A DNA stretch of 64,000 bases from Rummeliibacillus pycnus_A (lineage in GTDB: Bacteria; Bacillota; Bacilli; Bacillales_A; Planococcaceae): positions 2,294,001 through 2,358,000 of the forward strand of contig NZ_CP132291.1 of the NCBI RefSeq assembly GCF_044359855.1, read 5' to 3'. This document shows, one piece after another, positions 8,223-17,370 of this stretch. Each line of letters starts with the position of its first letter. Position 1 is the first letter of the stretch. A program made the position numbers and the translations under genes. Below the pieces are notes generated by a model that searched no databases, was not told where the DNA came from, and was given only the letters and a program-made list of their open reading frames with translations.

Positions 8223-9491
8223 CTAGTTTACCCGAAACTTTTTATATTTTTGCGCAGTCGATTCATGAACTTCTACTTTTAAAACAGTGCCATTTTCATC
8301 ATAAGCTGTTTCTAATATATGAGCAGATTCATTCAGATAAGAAACAATGTCTCCTCGATCGAACGGTATACAAAATGTACACGTTACATAATCAGAGAAG
8401 ATGTGTTGACGAATTAATTGTAGTAATTCATCAAGCCCCGCTCCCTCATTAGCTGACATCCAAATTTGATTGTTATTTACATAAGGATAAGCAAGATTAG
8501 CTAGGTCTGCTTTGTTAAACACATAAATAGTTGGAATGTCTTCTACACCAACTGCATGCAATGTGTCGTTTGTAACTTCCATCATATATTGGTTTTCTGC
8601 ATTGGATGCGTCCACCACATGCAAAAGTAAATCTGCATCTCTTGCTTCTTCCAGTGTGGAACGGAAAGCTTTTACTAAATGATGCGGAAGTTTACTTACA
8701 AAACCAACTGTATCTGTCAGTAGAAAGCTCTTTTTGTCAGGCAATGTAATTTGTCTTACTGATGTTTCAAGCGTTGCAAATAGCATATTTTTTTCAAAAA
8801 CTTGTTTATGCTCATCTTGATTAATTTTATTTAGTAATTGATTCATAATAGTAGATTTCCCTGCATTTGTATAACCTACAATTGATACAATTGGAATTTC
8901 ACTTTTACGACGTTGCTTTCTTTGTGTCTCACGTTGCTCTTTTACAAGCTCTAACTCTTTATTGAGTTTTGCAATTTGTTCTTCAATTTTACGGCGATCA
9001 AGTTCGAGTTTTGTTTCACCTGCACCACGGTTTTTAAATCCACCGCCTGTGCCACCACCTTGGCGACTTAAGGAATCTCGAAGTCCAACTAAGCGCGGTA
9101 GCATGTATTGCAGTTGCGCTAATTCCACTTGCATTTGTGCTTCCTTCGATTTAGCACGTCTAGCAAATATATCAAGAATAAGCATTGTGCGGTCAATAAC
9201 CTTACATTCCATATCTCTTTCCAAATTGCGAATTTGTGACGGTGATAATTCATCATCGAATATCACTAAATTTGCATCTGCTTCATCATAGAAATTTTTA
9301 ATTTCCTCTATTTTACCTGTACCAACATAGTGCGAAGGATTTATACGTTCTAAATTTTGGGTTACAACACCAACCACTTCTACGTTTAGTGCTTCTGCCA
9401 AATTTCCTAGTTCTTCTATTGAGTAGTCGAAGTGCAAATCATTACGTAAATTGACTCCAACTAATATGGCTTTCTCGATAAATGGATCCAA
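8223..9491 (-). CDS. hflX: Ribosome-associated GTPase HflX
   Basis: A 422-residue GTPase. An N-terminal HflX domain with a glycine-rich hinge (RQGGGTGGG) is followed by a coiled-coil-like Glu/Lys/Arg-rich helix (about 165-195) and a GTP-binding domain: G1 GYTNAGKST, G3 DTVGF, G4 NKAD. HflX splits stalled or hibernating 70S ribosomes. The start is taken as TTG 9491 (reading M-DPFIEKAIL), with AAGGAGG 8 bases upstream; a GTG six codons earlier would place the ribosome site inside the gene. Monocistronic with its own terminator. Confidence 0.93.
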   Translation of the reverse strand: MDPFIEKAILVGVNLRNDLHFDYSIEELGNLAEALNVEVVGVVTQNLERINPSHYVGTGKIEEIKNFYDEADANLVIFDDELSPSQIRNLERDMECKVIDRTMLILDIFARRAKSKEAQMQVELAQLQYMLPRLVGLRDSLSRQGGGTGGGFKNRGAGETKLELDRRKIEEQIAKLNKELELVKEQRETQRKQRRKSEIPIVSIVGYTNAGKSTIMNQLLNKINQDEHKQVFEKNMLFATLETSVRQITLPDKKSFLLTDTVGFVSKLPHHLVKAFRSTLEEARDADLLLHVVDASNAENQYMMEVTNDTLHAVGVEDIPTIYVFNKADLANLAYPYVNNNQIWMSANEGAGLDELLQLIRQHIFSDYVTCTFCIPFDRGDIVSYLNESAHILETAYDENGTVLKVEVHESTAQKYKKFRVN

Positions 9492-9564
9492 AAAATATTC
9501 CTCCTTCACAAGTCTTAAGCTTACTATCTAGCAGTCCCTTACTAAAGGTCACTTCTGCTCTTAA

Positions 9565-9598
9565 TTAAAAAGAGAGTAGATTGCTTATTCTACTCTCC
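9565..9598 (-). terminator. Intrinsic terminator of the VOC gene
   Basis: GAGAGTAGA / TCTACTCTC stem with an 8-base loop and an AATTAAAAA run (T-rich in transcript), about 55 bases past the stop of the VOC gene. Confidence 0.85.
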
Positions 9599-9651
9599 TA
9601 GCACTTTGTATTATAAGTTATGTTCATCCTAACATAATAAATGTCAATAAC

Positions 9652-10344
9652 TCAAACTTTCACAATATCGATTGTATGAAGGCGTTCTTTTCCTTCTTGC
9701 AATTGTTGAAAAACAAACGTCGTATTAGCCAATTTCAATGTATTTCCTTTTACAGGTAATGATAATAAACGTGACCACTGTGTAAGTTTTCTATTTACAT
9801 CTTTCACATTGAAAATACAACGTTCTATTTGTAATTCTTCATTTGCTTTACGAATTGTATCATCCGCTTTTAGCATGTCATACCTTTCTTGCAAAGGCTG
9901 CTCCCACTCGATAAAAAATGGATACGGCAGGGATTCATCTAGTTTTTGCTCAATAAATAACATATTCCATCTAATGACCTTGCCATCTGCTGTTTTTCTT
10001 TCGGCTGGCAAAACTCCACTCGTACGATAGCCAAGCTTTTTGAAATAGAGATTTTTCCTTTTTAAATCATCTGACCTTAAGCATAATGAGTAAAAACCTT
10101 CACCATCATTAATATCATAAAGTAACTGTTTAACAAGTGGTTGGTTCGTCACCTTTGCAACATCAGCATTTTCCACCGCTAACCATTCAATATAACTATT
10201 TCTAGTATATAGCAACGCATTATACGTTCCCCATTGTATATGCTGCCCACCTAAAACTGGATGAATTCCTTCTATTGTAACTTCCTGCACAACTTGAGCT
10301 GGACTTTTTGTTGTAAAATATACAACATGATCTAATTCGAACAT
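9652..10344 (-). CDS. VOC-superfamily (glyoxalase-like) protein
   Basis: A 230-residue protein that opens with FELDHVVYFT, the first beta strand and putative metal-binding His of vicinal oxygen chelate proteins. The Gly-Gly-Gln-His and WGTYNALLY region matches the Glyoxalase_3 type (PF13468-like). A second, weaker half follows at about residues 170-230, ending in a TFVFQQLQ strand. Enzyme activity is unknown; relatives are generally uncharacterised. Ribosome site AGGGGTGG fits ATG 10344. It sits between hflX and putP on the same strand, each with its own terminator, so it is probably monocistronic. Confidence 0.7.
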   Translation of the reverse strand: MFELDHVVYFTTKSPAQVVQEVTIEGIHPVLGGQHIQWGTYNALLYTRNSYIEWLAVENADVAKVTNQPLVKQLLYDINDGEGFYSLCLRSDDLKRKNLYFKKLGYRTSGVLPAERKTADGKVIRWNMLFIEQKLDESLPYPFFIEWEQPLQERYDMLKADDTIRKANEELQIERCIFNVKDVNRKLTQWSRLLSLPVKGNTLKLANTTFVFQQLQEGKERLHTIDIVKV

Positions 10345-10371
10345 TTATTACCACCCCTTAGAAAAAATTAG

Positions 10372-10402
10372 CCTGTAGCCGCATTTTTTTGCAAACTACA
10401 GG
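10372..10402 (-). terminator. Intrinsic terminator of putP
   Basis: CCTGTAG...CTACAGG stem (7 bp plus weaker inner pairs), 10 bases past the PutP stop, with an A/T run on the exit side. Confidence 0.75.
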
Positions 10403-10412
10403 TGGGCCCCCT

Positions 10413-11900
10413 TTACCCTCTTCTTTCTTGTTCTAATAATTCTATTGTTCTATCAAATTCATCTTCGATTTCTTTATTTGGTCTATACGTAATTAAGCTA
10501 ACAATTACTGCGACAATTAAACAAATGATAAAACCTGGAACAATCTCATACATGACCTTATGTAAATGCTCATTAGATCCCCAAATATAAGCAGTTGCAG
10601 CACCAGCTACCATGCCTGCTAGAGCACCCCAGTTCGTAATTTTTTTCCAGTAAAGTGTTAACAAGATAATTGGACCAAACGCTGCACCAAACCCAGCCCA
10701 AGCAAATGATACAAGATCTAGAATTTTATTGCCTGGTTCCCAAGCCAAATACATCGCTAAAACAGAAACAAGTAATACGGCCATTCGTCCCAAAAATACA
10801 TATTGTTTATCAGAAGCGTTCGTTTTAAATACCGCTTTATAGATGTCTTCTACCAAAGCAGAAGATGTAACGATTAATTGTGAAGAAATCGTACTCATGA
10901 TTGCCGCTAAAATAGCCGCTAACATAATACCTGCGATAAACGGATGAAATAGTATTTGACCAAGCGCTATAAATACAGTCTCTGGATTTTTCAAAGTTAG
11001 ACCTTTTTGTTGGTAATACGAAATCCCCACTAACGCAGTAGCAACCGCACCAATTAAGCTTAATAACATCCACCCGATTCCTATACGTCGTGCTTGTTTT
11101 GTTTCTTTTACACTTTTAATAGCCATAAATCGAACAATGATATGGGGTTGTCCAAAATAACCAAGCCCCCAAGCAACAGTTGAAATAACTCCGGTTACCG
11201 TAGCACCCGAAAATAAACTTAATAATTTTGGATTCACTTCGTGTATCGAAGCTACTGTCTCTGAAAAACCACCTGTTAAAAACAACCCAAAAATTGGAAC
11301 TATAATGAGCGCTAAAAACATAACAAGCCCTTGTATAAAGTCTGTATAACTCACTGCTAAGAAACCGCCAAATAACGTATAAGCAATGACCACACCTGAA
11401 GTTAACAATAAACCTGTATGGTAGTTATAACCAAATGAACTCTCAAAGAATACTCCACCAGCTACCATCCCTGAAGAGACATAGAAAGTGAAAAATACTA
11501 AAATGATGAGACCAGATGCAATTCTTAATAATTTTGTTTTGTCTTTTAAACGATTATCTAAATAACTTGGAATAGTAATTGAATCATTAGATACTTGCGT
11601 ATACATACGTAAACGTGGTGCCACGAATAGCCAGTTTAAATAGGCCCCTACAGTTAAACCAACGGCAATCCACGCCTCTATTAAACCACTTGCATAAATA
11701 GCCCCTGGTAAACCCATTAATAACCAACCTGACATATCTGCTGCTCCAGCACTTAAAGCAGTAACAGCAGGTCCTAACGATCGTCCGCCTAACATATAGT
11801 CTGTTAAATTGGACGTTTTACGGAATGCATACCATCCAATGACCAACATTGCAACCATATAAATGAGAATGGCCAATAATTGGAACATATTGTCGGACAT
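10413..11900 (-). CDS. putP: Sodium/proline symporter (SSF family)
   Basis: A 495-residue sodium:solute symporter with about 13 membrane helices. The N-terminus has the PutP-type LGGRSLGPAVTALSAGAADMSGWLLMGLPGA region: the Na+ site and the Ser/Gly-rich TM2 of proline transporters. The second SSF signature lies around GFGAAFGPIILLTLYW. Length and pattern match PutP/OpuE. It imports proline with sodium, for nutrition or osmoprotection. ATG 11900 follows AGGGGG. Divergent from a FadR-type regulator 570 bp away. No put catabolic genes are in the window, so an osmotic (OpuE-like) role is possible. Confidence 0.9.
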   Translation of the reverse strand: MSDNMFQLLAILIYMVAMLVIGWYAFRKTSNLTDYMLGGRSLGPAVTALSAGAADMSGWLLMGLPGAIYASGLIEAWIAVGLTVGAYLNWLFVAPRLRMYTQVSNDSITIPSYLDNRLKDKTKLLRIASGLIILVFFTFYVSSGMVAGGVFFESSFGYNYHTGLLLTSGVVIAYTLFGGFLAVSYTDFIQGLVMFLALIIVPIFGLFLTGGFSETVASIHEVNPKLLSLFSGATVTGVISTVAWGLGYFGQPHIIVRFMAIKSVKETKQARRIGIGWMLLSLIGAVATALVGISYYQQKGLTLKNPETVFIALGQILFHPFIAGIMLAAILAAIMSTISSQLIVTSSALVEDIYKAVFKTNASDKQYVFLGRMAVLLVSVLAMYLAWEPGNKILDLVSFAWAGFGAAFGPIILLTLYWKKITNWGALAGMVAGAATAYIWGSNEHLHKVMYEIVPGFIICLIVAVIVSLITYRPNKEIEDEFDRTIELLEQERRG

Positions 11901-12468
11901 CTAGATTCCCCCTTCATATAATTCTGTTTGTATCCATCTATACTTCTCATTACAAAAAATACCCCTATTATAATTGCTAAATATAGTAGTTAAATTCAAA
12001 ATGTTAAGGATGAATACTTTTAGCTCTTCACAACTCTATCAAATAAAGTTCTTTATATTTTCTATACTATCATATAATTCAGTTATTAATAACCTTAAAA
12101 ATAGTTGATTATTTATGTATTCTTGCACTCATTTAATAAGGTTTAAAACTACCACATTGTATATTTATTGTATTTTTCAAAAGTAATGCTCAAATTTAAT
12201 CAATCAACAATTCACTGCCTTATGGAAAAGAACTAACATAATATGTTGATTCGAAATATGGACAATATCTTATTTAATTGATTTTTGTGCTAGTCCTACA
12301 ACTACTGTTGAAACAGCGATAGATTACGGAGAGATTATTTACCTGTCACCCCTCCGGATGAGTTATGTAATATCATTTTATTTTTAGAAAAGAAATACTA
12401 GGGAGAGAAATATTGTGTATAATGAAGCTACAATCGTGTATTTTTAGTGTTCCTGAGGTGAAGCTATT
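11901..12468. other. 570-bp intergenic region, putP / FadR-type regulator
   Basis: AT-rich, with no convincing gene. A partial family-B-like stretch (TTTTCAAAAGTAATGCTCAAATTTAA, around 12176-12201) resembles the end of the repeat at 8160-8185. TATAAT at 12418-12423 is a likely -10 for the regulator. A 10-codon frame with a GGGAG ribosome site (GTG at 12415, TAG at 12445) precedes the regulator and could be a leader peptide, but is too short to support. Confidence 0.4.
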
Positions 12469-13209
12469 TTGATATACAAGAAGATAAAAGCAAAAAAATT
12501 ATACGAAGAAGTGGCAGAAACTTTACATGAAATGATACGAACAGGTATACTACGGCCTGGAGATCGACTTGATTCAGTTCAACAGCTTGCAGAAAATTTC
12601 CAAGTTAGCCGCTCCGCAATAAGAGAAGCGTTATCCGCTCTTAAAGCAATGGGGTTAGTTGATATAAAACAAGGAGAAGGAACATTTGTAAAATCATTTG
12701 ATGCGAATCATATGGTCTTTCCATTATCTACTGCTATTCTTATGAATAAAGAAGATATATCCAATCTTCTAGAAGTACGGAAAATTATCGAAGTAGGGAC
12801 CGTTAGTTCTGCAGCCCGAAATAGAACAGATGCCGATTTAGCAGTCTTACAGAACATTTTAGATGAAATGGGCAAGTTACAGGATGATGGAGAATTAGGC
12901 GAAAAAATAGACTTTGAGTTTCATACTGCAATTTCCAAAGCATCGCATAATCCCTTACTATCTATTTTTTTGGATCAAGTATCTGGTTTGATGTTCGAAA
13001 CGATGAAAGAAACTAGAAGAATTTGGTTGTATTCTAAACAAACAACTCGTGAAAAATTATTTAAAGAACATATACAAATCTATGATGCAATTGTGAAACA
13101 GGACGAAGAAAAGGCTAAACAAGCAATGTTCTCACACCTTGAAAATGTTGAAAATATCCTTATGAAATATTTTAAGGAAACAGATATTCAAAAATTGGAT
13201 CATCAATAA
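12469..13209 (+). CDS. GntR-family regulator, FadR subfamily
   Basis: A 246-residue regulator. The N-terminal winged helix (residues 10-75, RPGDRLDSVQQLAENFQVSR then SAIREALSALKAMGLVDIKQ) is typical of GntR; the all-helical FCD ligand domain fills the C-terminal half (FEFHTAISKASHN near residue 145, with metal-binding histidines). FadR-type FCD proteins sense small carboxylates such as lactate, gluconate, glycolate or acyl compounds. The ligand cannot be told. TTG 12469 is chosen because GAGGTGA (12455-12461) lies 7 bases upstream. Divergent from putP and upstream of a separately terminated T-box unit, so putP is the most likely neighbour target. Confidence 0.85.
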   Translation: MIYKKIKAKKLYEEVAETLHEMIRTGILRPGDRLDSVQQLAENFQVSRSAIREALSALKAMGLVDIKQGEGTFVKSFDANHMVFPLSTAILMNKEDISNLLEVRKIIEVGTVSSAARNRTDADLAVLQNILDEMGKLQDDGELGEKIDFEFHTAISKASHNPLLSIFLDQVSGLMFETMKETRRIWLYSKQTTREKLFKEHIQIYDAIVKQDEEKAKQAMFSHLENVENILMKYFKETDIQKLDHQ

Positions 13210-13214
13210 TATAT

Positions 13215-13256
13215 AAGGAGTTGCCCGGAATATAATTTTGGGCAACTCCTTTTTTA
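13215..13256 (+). terminator. Intrinsic terminator of FadR-type regulator
   Basis: AGGAGTTGCCC / GGGCAACTCCT perfect 11-bp stem followed by TTTTTT, right after the stop codon. Confidence 0.93.
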
Positions 13257-13362
13257 ATTAAAACTAAATCAGTTTTACCTCTTAATAAGATAATCTGACA
13301 TATATAGGAAGCTATTATTATATAAATTTACTATTAGTAATATATTAATTACGTCAAATGTA

Positions 13363-13390
13363 TTGACTAGTTATCAAAACATGTTAAAAT
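13363..13390 (+). promoter_or_regulatory. SigA promoter of the nhaC T-box leader
   Basis: TTGACT (13363-13368), 16-base spacer, TAAAAT (13385-13390), placed just upstream of the T-box stem I. Confidence 0.75.
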
Positions 13391-13395
13391 ACTTT

Positions 13396-13634
13396 ATAGC
13401 TTCAACGCGTTGAAGTGAAAAAGTATAATTCAAGAGATGGACCAACTGTAGTGTTGTAGATAACAGCAAATAGAGACTAGGCGGATGCTGCAAGCCTAGG
13501 TTTTTACAATGATGAATTACACCATCAGTTAAACTTGAGACTAATGAAGTGGTCAAAGTAATTTTGACAATTAGGGTGGTACCGCGGAGTTCTCCTTCGT
13601 CCCTTTCGATGGGATTGAAGGATTTTTTATTTTA
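13396..13634 (+). ncRNA. T-box riboswitch controlling the NhaC-family transporter, probable Tyr specifier
   Basis: The T-box core AGGGTGGTACCGCGG is complete at 13573-13587. The stem I distal loop is recognisable as AGAGACTAGGCGGATGCTG-CAA-GCCTAG. Its 3' side contains TGAAT-TAC-A near 13512-13521, matching the usual TGAAC-NNN-A register, so the specifier is read as UAC (tyrosine): C-ending and followed by A as usual. Stem III (GTCAAA/TTTTGAC) is at 13552-13568. The terminator CCTTC-G-TCCC/GGGA-TTGAAGG plus Ts is at 13593-13634. Uncharged tRNA should stabilise the antiterminator and turn on the transporter. Specifier identity is an eye-made inference; ACC and ATC lie just downstream in the loop. 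Confidence 0.88.
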
Positions 13635-13697
13635 AAGCGAACGCGCTCGTTTGCGCGTAGAGCTAGATAAATTGTAAAAACTGAAGGAGGAATTACC

Positions 13698-15083
13698 ATG
13701 TTTCGTATTCAAGCCAAGATGACCCCTTCCTTTTTAGAGGCATTCATCTTAATCATTTTAATTATTGCTACTATGACATTTTGCATAGCGGGTTTTAAAT
13801 CAGTACCTCATATGCCTATTTTAATCGCTATTCTATTATTAATGGCATATGGTCTATATAAAAGAGTCCCCTACAAAGAGTTAGAAAATGGGCTTGTGGA
13901 AGGCGCCTCAGCAGGACTTGGTGCAATTTTCATTTTCTTCTTTATTGGCACATTAATCAGTAGTTGGATGATGAGTGGGACAATTCCTACACTCATCTAC
14001 TTAGGATTTGAAACGATTACTCCACATTTCTTCTATGCAGTAGTATTTATCGTTACTTGTATTGTAGGGATTGCGATCGGTAGTTCTCTTACGACCACAG
14101 CAACTGTAGGAGTAGCCTTTATAGGGATGGCTAGCGCAATGGATATTTCACTTGCGATTACTGCAGGTGCCATTGTATCTGGGGCTTTCTTCGGTGATAA
14201 AATGTCTCCATTATCTGATACTTGCAATTTATCTTCTACAATAATGGGCGTCGATTTATTTGAACATATTAAAAATATGTGCTGGACAACCATTCCTGCA
14301 CTTATTCTTTCATTAATTGTATATGCAATTTTGTCACCATCAAAGGTATTACAAAACGCACATAAAATTACAACATTCAAAACGGGATTGCTTTCAACTG
14401 GTATGATTCACTGGTACACATTGATTCCTCTTGTTGTTCTTATTATAATGGCACTGAAAAAAGCACCGGCAGTTTTAACATTAGCTGCGAGCACTATTGT
14501 AGCTATTTTGGTTTCTTATTTCCATCATCACTATGGATTTGGTGATGTCTTGAACATTCTATTTAACGGGTATACATCTCATACTGGTATTAAAGATATC
14601 GATTCTCTATTATCTCGCGGGGGCATTAATAGCATGATGTTTACTGTTGGCCTTGTAATTTTAGCTCTTAGTATGGGGGGGCTTTTGTTTACTTTAGGTA
14701 TCATCCAAACATTACTATCCCGTATTGAAAAACTTTTCAAAAGTTTCGGCTCTGTTATTACGGGTGCTGCATTAACAGCCATTGGTGTTAATACATTAAT
14801 TGGCGAACAATATCTTTCTATCTTATTAACAGGACAAGCATTCCAATCACAATTTGAAAAAGTAGGCTTAAAAAACAAAAACTTAGCACGTGTTGCAGAA
14901 GACGCAGGAACTGTTGTCAATCCACTTGTCCCATGGAGTGTATGTGGGATTTTCATCACAAATGTGTTATCTGTATCTACTTGGGATTACTTTCCTTTTG
15001 CATTTTTCTGCCTTCTCTCTCCAATCCTAACCGTCATTGCAGGTTGGACTGGTAAGACGCTTTCGTATATCGATAAAAAGTAG
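13698..15083 (+). CDS. NhaC-family transporter under T-box control (candidate tyrosine transporter)
   Basis: A 461-residue, roughly 11-12 helix protein of the NhaC Na+/H+ antiporter superfamily (PF03553-like). Signature regions are FFGDKMSPLSDTCNLSS near residue 173 and DAGTVVNPLVPWSVCG near 400. Family names are loose: some members exchange Na+/H+, others malate/lactate or amino acids. The upstream T-box shows that expression answers to aminoacylation of a tRNA, which favours amino-acid uptake, probably tyrosine if the specifier reading is right. AAGGAGGAATT ribosome site. A GC-rich hairpin (GCGAACG...CGTTTGC, around 13638-13656) lies between the T-box terminator and the gene. Confidence 0.85.
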   Translation: MFRIQAKMTPSFLEAFILIILIIATMTFCIAGFKSVPHMPILIAILLLMAYGLYKRVPYKELENGLVEGASAGLGAIFIFFFIGTLISSWMMSGTIPTLIYLGFETITPHFFYAVVFIVTCIVGIAIGSSLTTTATVGVAFIGMASAMDISLAITAGAIVSGAFFGDKMSPLSDTCNLSSTIMGVDLFEHIKNMCWTTIPALILSLIVYAILSPSKVLQNAHKITTFKTGLLSTGMIHWYTLIPLVVLIIMALKKAPAVLTLAASTIVAILVSYFHHHYGFGDVLNILFNGYTSHTGIKDIDSLLSRGGINSMMFTVGLVILALSMGGLLFTLGIIQTLLSRIEKLFKSFGSVITGAALTAIGVNTLIGEQYLSILLTGQAFQSQFEKVGLKNKNLARVAEDAGTVVNPLVPWSVCGIFITNVLSVSTWDYFPFAFFCLLSPILTVIAGWTGKTLSYIDKK

Positions 15084-15162
15084 CGAATCTACCTTCACAG
15101 TTTAGAAAATCCAAAATTATGATACACTTATGCCAACGATTAAATGATAAAGAAGGCGAAAA

Positions 15163-16326
15163 ATGATGGATTTTAATGAAATGAAACAAGGTTTGCTCGA
15201 GTATTTATTAAAAGAAGAACTTGTATCAGCAACCATCAGTCAACCACGTACAAAATCTAGTGATTTAAAACGTGTTAAGATGAAACCAATTAAATTAAAA
15301 GGCAGTTATCACATTCAATTAGAATATCAATACGAGCGAGTTTTAAAACATGAAAACGTGCCTCTCTCTTTGATTGGCAATAGCTTAAATGAGTTATTTG
15401 AACAGTTCCGACAATTCCAGGGTGAATTTATGAAGGAAAATATCCACGTTCAACTTTCTAAGAAAAACAAAGTTCTATGGAAAGCTGAAAAAACGGAAAA
15501 GAAAAAAGTGAATTTATCACATAACCGTAAGAAAAATTATTTACTGGATCCCGATCAGCCATACCCATTCTTAATTCGTCTCGGTGTTCAATCTCCCGAA
15601 GGCAAAGTTAAAAAACAAAAATATGATAAGTTTAAGCAGATTAACCGTTTTATCGAATTTATACATGTTTCACTTGACTATTTACCAAAGGACCGTACGA
15701 TTCGTATTTTAGATTTTGGTTCTGGAAAATCATACTTAACATTTGCGCTATATCATTACTTAAAGGTTGAACAAGGATTAGATATCCGCGTTACTGGTCT
15801 TGATTTGAAAAAAGAAGTCATTGAAGAATGTGCGGAAATCGCAAAAGACTTGCAGTATGATCAACTAGAATTTTTAGTTGGCGATATTAATGACTATAAT
15901 GATGAAACAGCCGTTGATATGGTCGTAACTCTTCATGCTTGTGATGTTGCAACAGATATGGCTTTAGCTCGTGCTGTAAAATGGGGTGCTCGTGTAATTT
16001 TAAGCGTCCCTTGCTGTCAACATGAACTAAATCGTCAACTACAATCATCATCACTTGATATCATGTTACAACATGGCATTATTAAAGAACGATTTGCAGC
16101 TCTTGCAACAGATTCTATTCGTGCTGAAATCTTAAATCTTGTAGGTTATGATGCACAGCTACTAGAATTTATCGATATGGAGCATACACCAAAGAATATC
16201 TTAATACGAGCTTACTACACTGGTAAAAAACCGACTATTGTACAAAAAGCGCGTTATAATGCATTTACCGAATTGTTATCCGCCAAACCATTTTTGGAAA
16301 ATGAATTAAAAGAGTATCTAGATTAA
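15163..16326 (+). CDS. SAM-dependent methyltransferase (Methyltransf_32-like)
   Basis: A 387-residue protein. The first 150 residues form a basic, Lys/Arg-rich domain of unknown fold. A class I methyltransferase domain follows: motif I DFGSGKSYLTF near residues 184-194, acidic VTGLDLKKE near 215, and a characteristic SVPCCQ with Cys284-Cys285. This CCQ signature is seen in the PF13679-type methyltransferases (GSTCD/METTL25-like), for which RNA or protein substrates are suspected. The basic N-terminus would suit nucleic-acid binding. ATG 15163 has AAGAAGGCGAA upstream. Monocistronic with a strong terminator. Confidence 0.75.
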   Translation: MMDFNEMKQGLLEYLLKEELVSATISQPRTKSSDLKRVKMKPIKLKGSYHIQLEYQYERVLKHENVPLSLIGNSLNELFEQFRQFQGEFMKENIHVQLSKKNKVLWKAEKTEKKKVNLSHNRKKNYLLDPDQPYPFLIRLGVQSPEGKVKKQKYDKFKQINRFIEFIHVSLDYLPKDRTIRILDFGSGKSYLTFALYHYLKVEQGLDIRVTGLDLKKEVIEECAEIAKDLQYDQLEFLVGDINDYNDETAVDMVVTLHACDVATDMALARAVKWGARVILSVPCCQHELNRQLQSSSLDIMLQHGIIKERFAALATDSIRAEILNLVGYDAQLLEFIDMEHTPKNILIRAYYTGKKPTIVQKARYNAFTELLSAKPFLENELKEYLD

Positions 16327-16333
16327 TCTTTAA

Positions 16334-16374
16334 CAAAAAACATGTCCCACCTTTTGGTGGGACATGTTTTTTTA
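16334..16374 (+). terminator. Intrinsic terminator of methyltransferase gene
   Basis: AAAAACATGTCCCACC-TTTT-GGTGGGACATGTTTTT, a long perfect stem ending in Ts. Confidence 0.95.
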
Positions 16375-16424
16375 AATTTATGTTTAGATTTTTTAGACTG
16401 CGTTTACCGATACTGATGATCTTT

Positions 16425-16472
16425 ATCCGTTTCGCTACAGGCGGATGCTTTCTGTAGGAGAAACGACAAGCC
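16425..16472. repeat. Dispersed intergenic repeat, family A
   Basis: Contains ACAGGCGGATGCTTTC (16437-16452), identical over 16 bases to 38808-38823, in a TTTCG(C/G)TACAGGCGGATGC context. Related to the GC-rich 'CGCT-CAGGCG-GCTTTCC' intergenic repeats common in Bacillaceae and Planococcaceae. Non-coding. Confidence 0.55.
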
Positions 16473-16485
16473 TATAACTGCGAAA

Positions 16486-17370
16486 TTATTTAATATATTG
16501 ATTGCTAACTAAATCCTTTTGAATTATTTTGGTTGGGATTTTAAACTCAACTAGTCCCATGTATCCTGGCGCTACCTCATATTTATCAAATGCTATGACT
16601 AATTGATGCTGCTTATTAATATAGAAGTTATGATTTGGTTTAATATTCTTGGATCCATCAAATGTACCAAAATCTTGCCCATCTACACCTTGTACCCAAT
16701 AGGTTTTATCCATATTAGATTCTTTCATTTCTTTCTTCATCTGTTCCTCGATATAGTTGGAGATGGTTTTGATATAGGCATCGTCTTTGAATAGCATTGG
16801 CAGACTTAGAACGACTTTATTTTCTTTATCAATCGTATCGTACTTCATCGTTGTTGATGAAGAGCCCACTGTGTTTACAACATATCGACCGATTGATACA
16901 AGTTGCTCGTCATTTGTCTTTACTGAGTAACCACTTTCTACACCATAATGGCCACCACCATTTTTCTTAATATCTGCAACGGTGTCTTTAAAATCACTAT
17001 AAAGTTTTTTTCCATCTTCAATATATTTTTCGTTTAACTTAGATTCTAATTTATCATCATTTAAACCTTTAATATTTGGTACTTTAATATCTGCTTCATA
17101 TGTTTCATCTTTTACTTTATATTCACGGAAAGTAAGAATTTTCGCTACTTTATTTATAACTGGTATACCATCTAATGTTTGAGCCATTGCTGGACTAATG
17201 TTCACTCCAACAGTGAAAATTGCCACTGCTGCTACAGTACTAAAAAGCCATCTTGGAACTATTTTTTTCTTTTTTCCATTTTTAATAGCCATTTCTACCA
17301 CTTCATCCAAATTGTCTGGAATAGGGATGCTTTCATATTGATTTTGTAATTCCTTTAGTTTTTTATCCAT
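16486..17370 (-). CDS. rsiV: Anti-sigma factor RsiV-like (DUF3298 domain, lysozyme sensor)
   Basis: A 294-residue protein. A cytoplasmic N-terminus (about 1-45, Lys-rich just before the membrane) is followed by one membrane segment (WLFSTVAAVAIFTVGVNI, then SPAMAQ) and an extracytoplasmic DUF4163/DUF3298-type domain. B. subtilis RsiV has this layout; it binds lysozyme through the outer domain, is cut by signal peptidase near the membrane and then by RasP, freeing SigV. The AMA-Q after the membrane segment could be the site-1 cut. Start ATG 17370 (AAGGCGAG upstream) overlaps the end of the sigma gene by 8 bases. The oatA and yrhK genes that follow in B. subtilis are absent here. Confidence 0.82.
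   Translation of the reverse strand: MDKKLKELQNQYESIPIPDNLDEVVEMAIKNGKKKKIVPRWLFSTVAAVAIFTVGVNISPAMAQTLDGIPVINKVAKILTFREYKVKDETYEADIKVPNIKGLNDDKLESKLNEKYIEDGKKLYSDFKDTVADIKKNGGGHYGVESGYSVKTNDEQLVSIGRYVVNTVGSSSTTMKYDTIDKENKVVLSLPMLFKDDAYIKTISNYIEEQMKKEMKESNMDKTYWVQGVDGQDFGTFDGSKNIKPNHNFYINKQHQLVIAFDKYEVAPGYMGLVEFKIPTKIIQKDLVSNQYIK

Noticed and set aside
10837..11073. Minus-strand frame inside putP
   Set aside because: Shadow of the PutP coding sequence in another frame with no ribosome site.
12270..12387. Open stretch with protein-like translation ending in YVISFYF in the putP-FadR gap
   Set aside because: No start, no ribosome site and no recognisable motif; AT-rich DNA gives such frames by chance.
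12415..12447. 10-codon frame (GTG...TAG) with GGGAG site upstream of the FadR-type regulator
   Set aside because: Too short to separate from chance; TATAAT of the probable promoter overlaps it, so it may not be transcribed.
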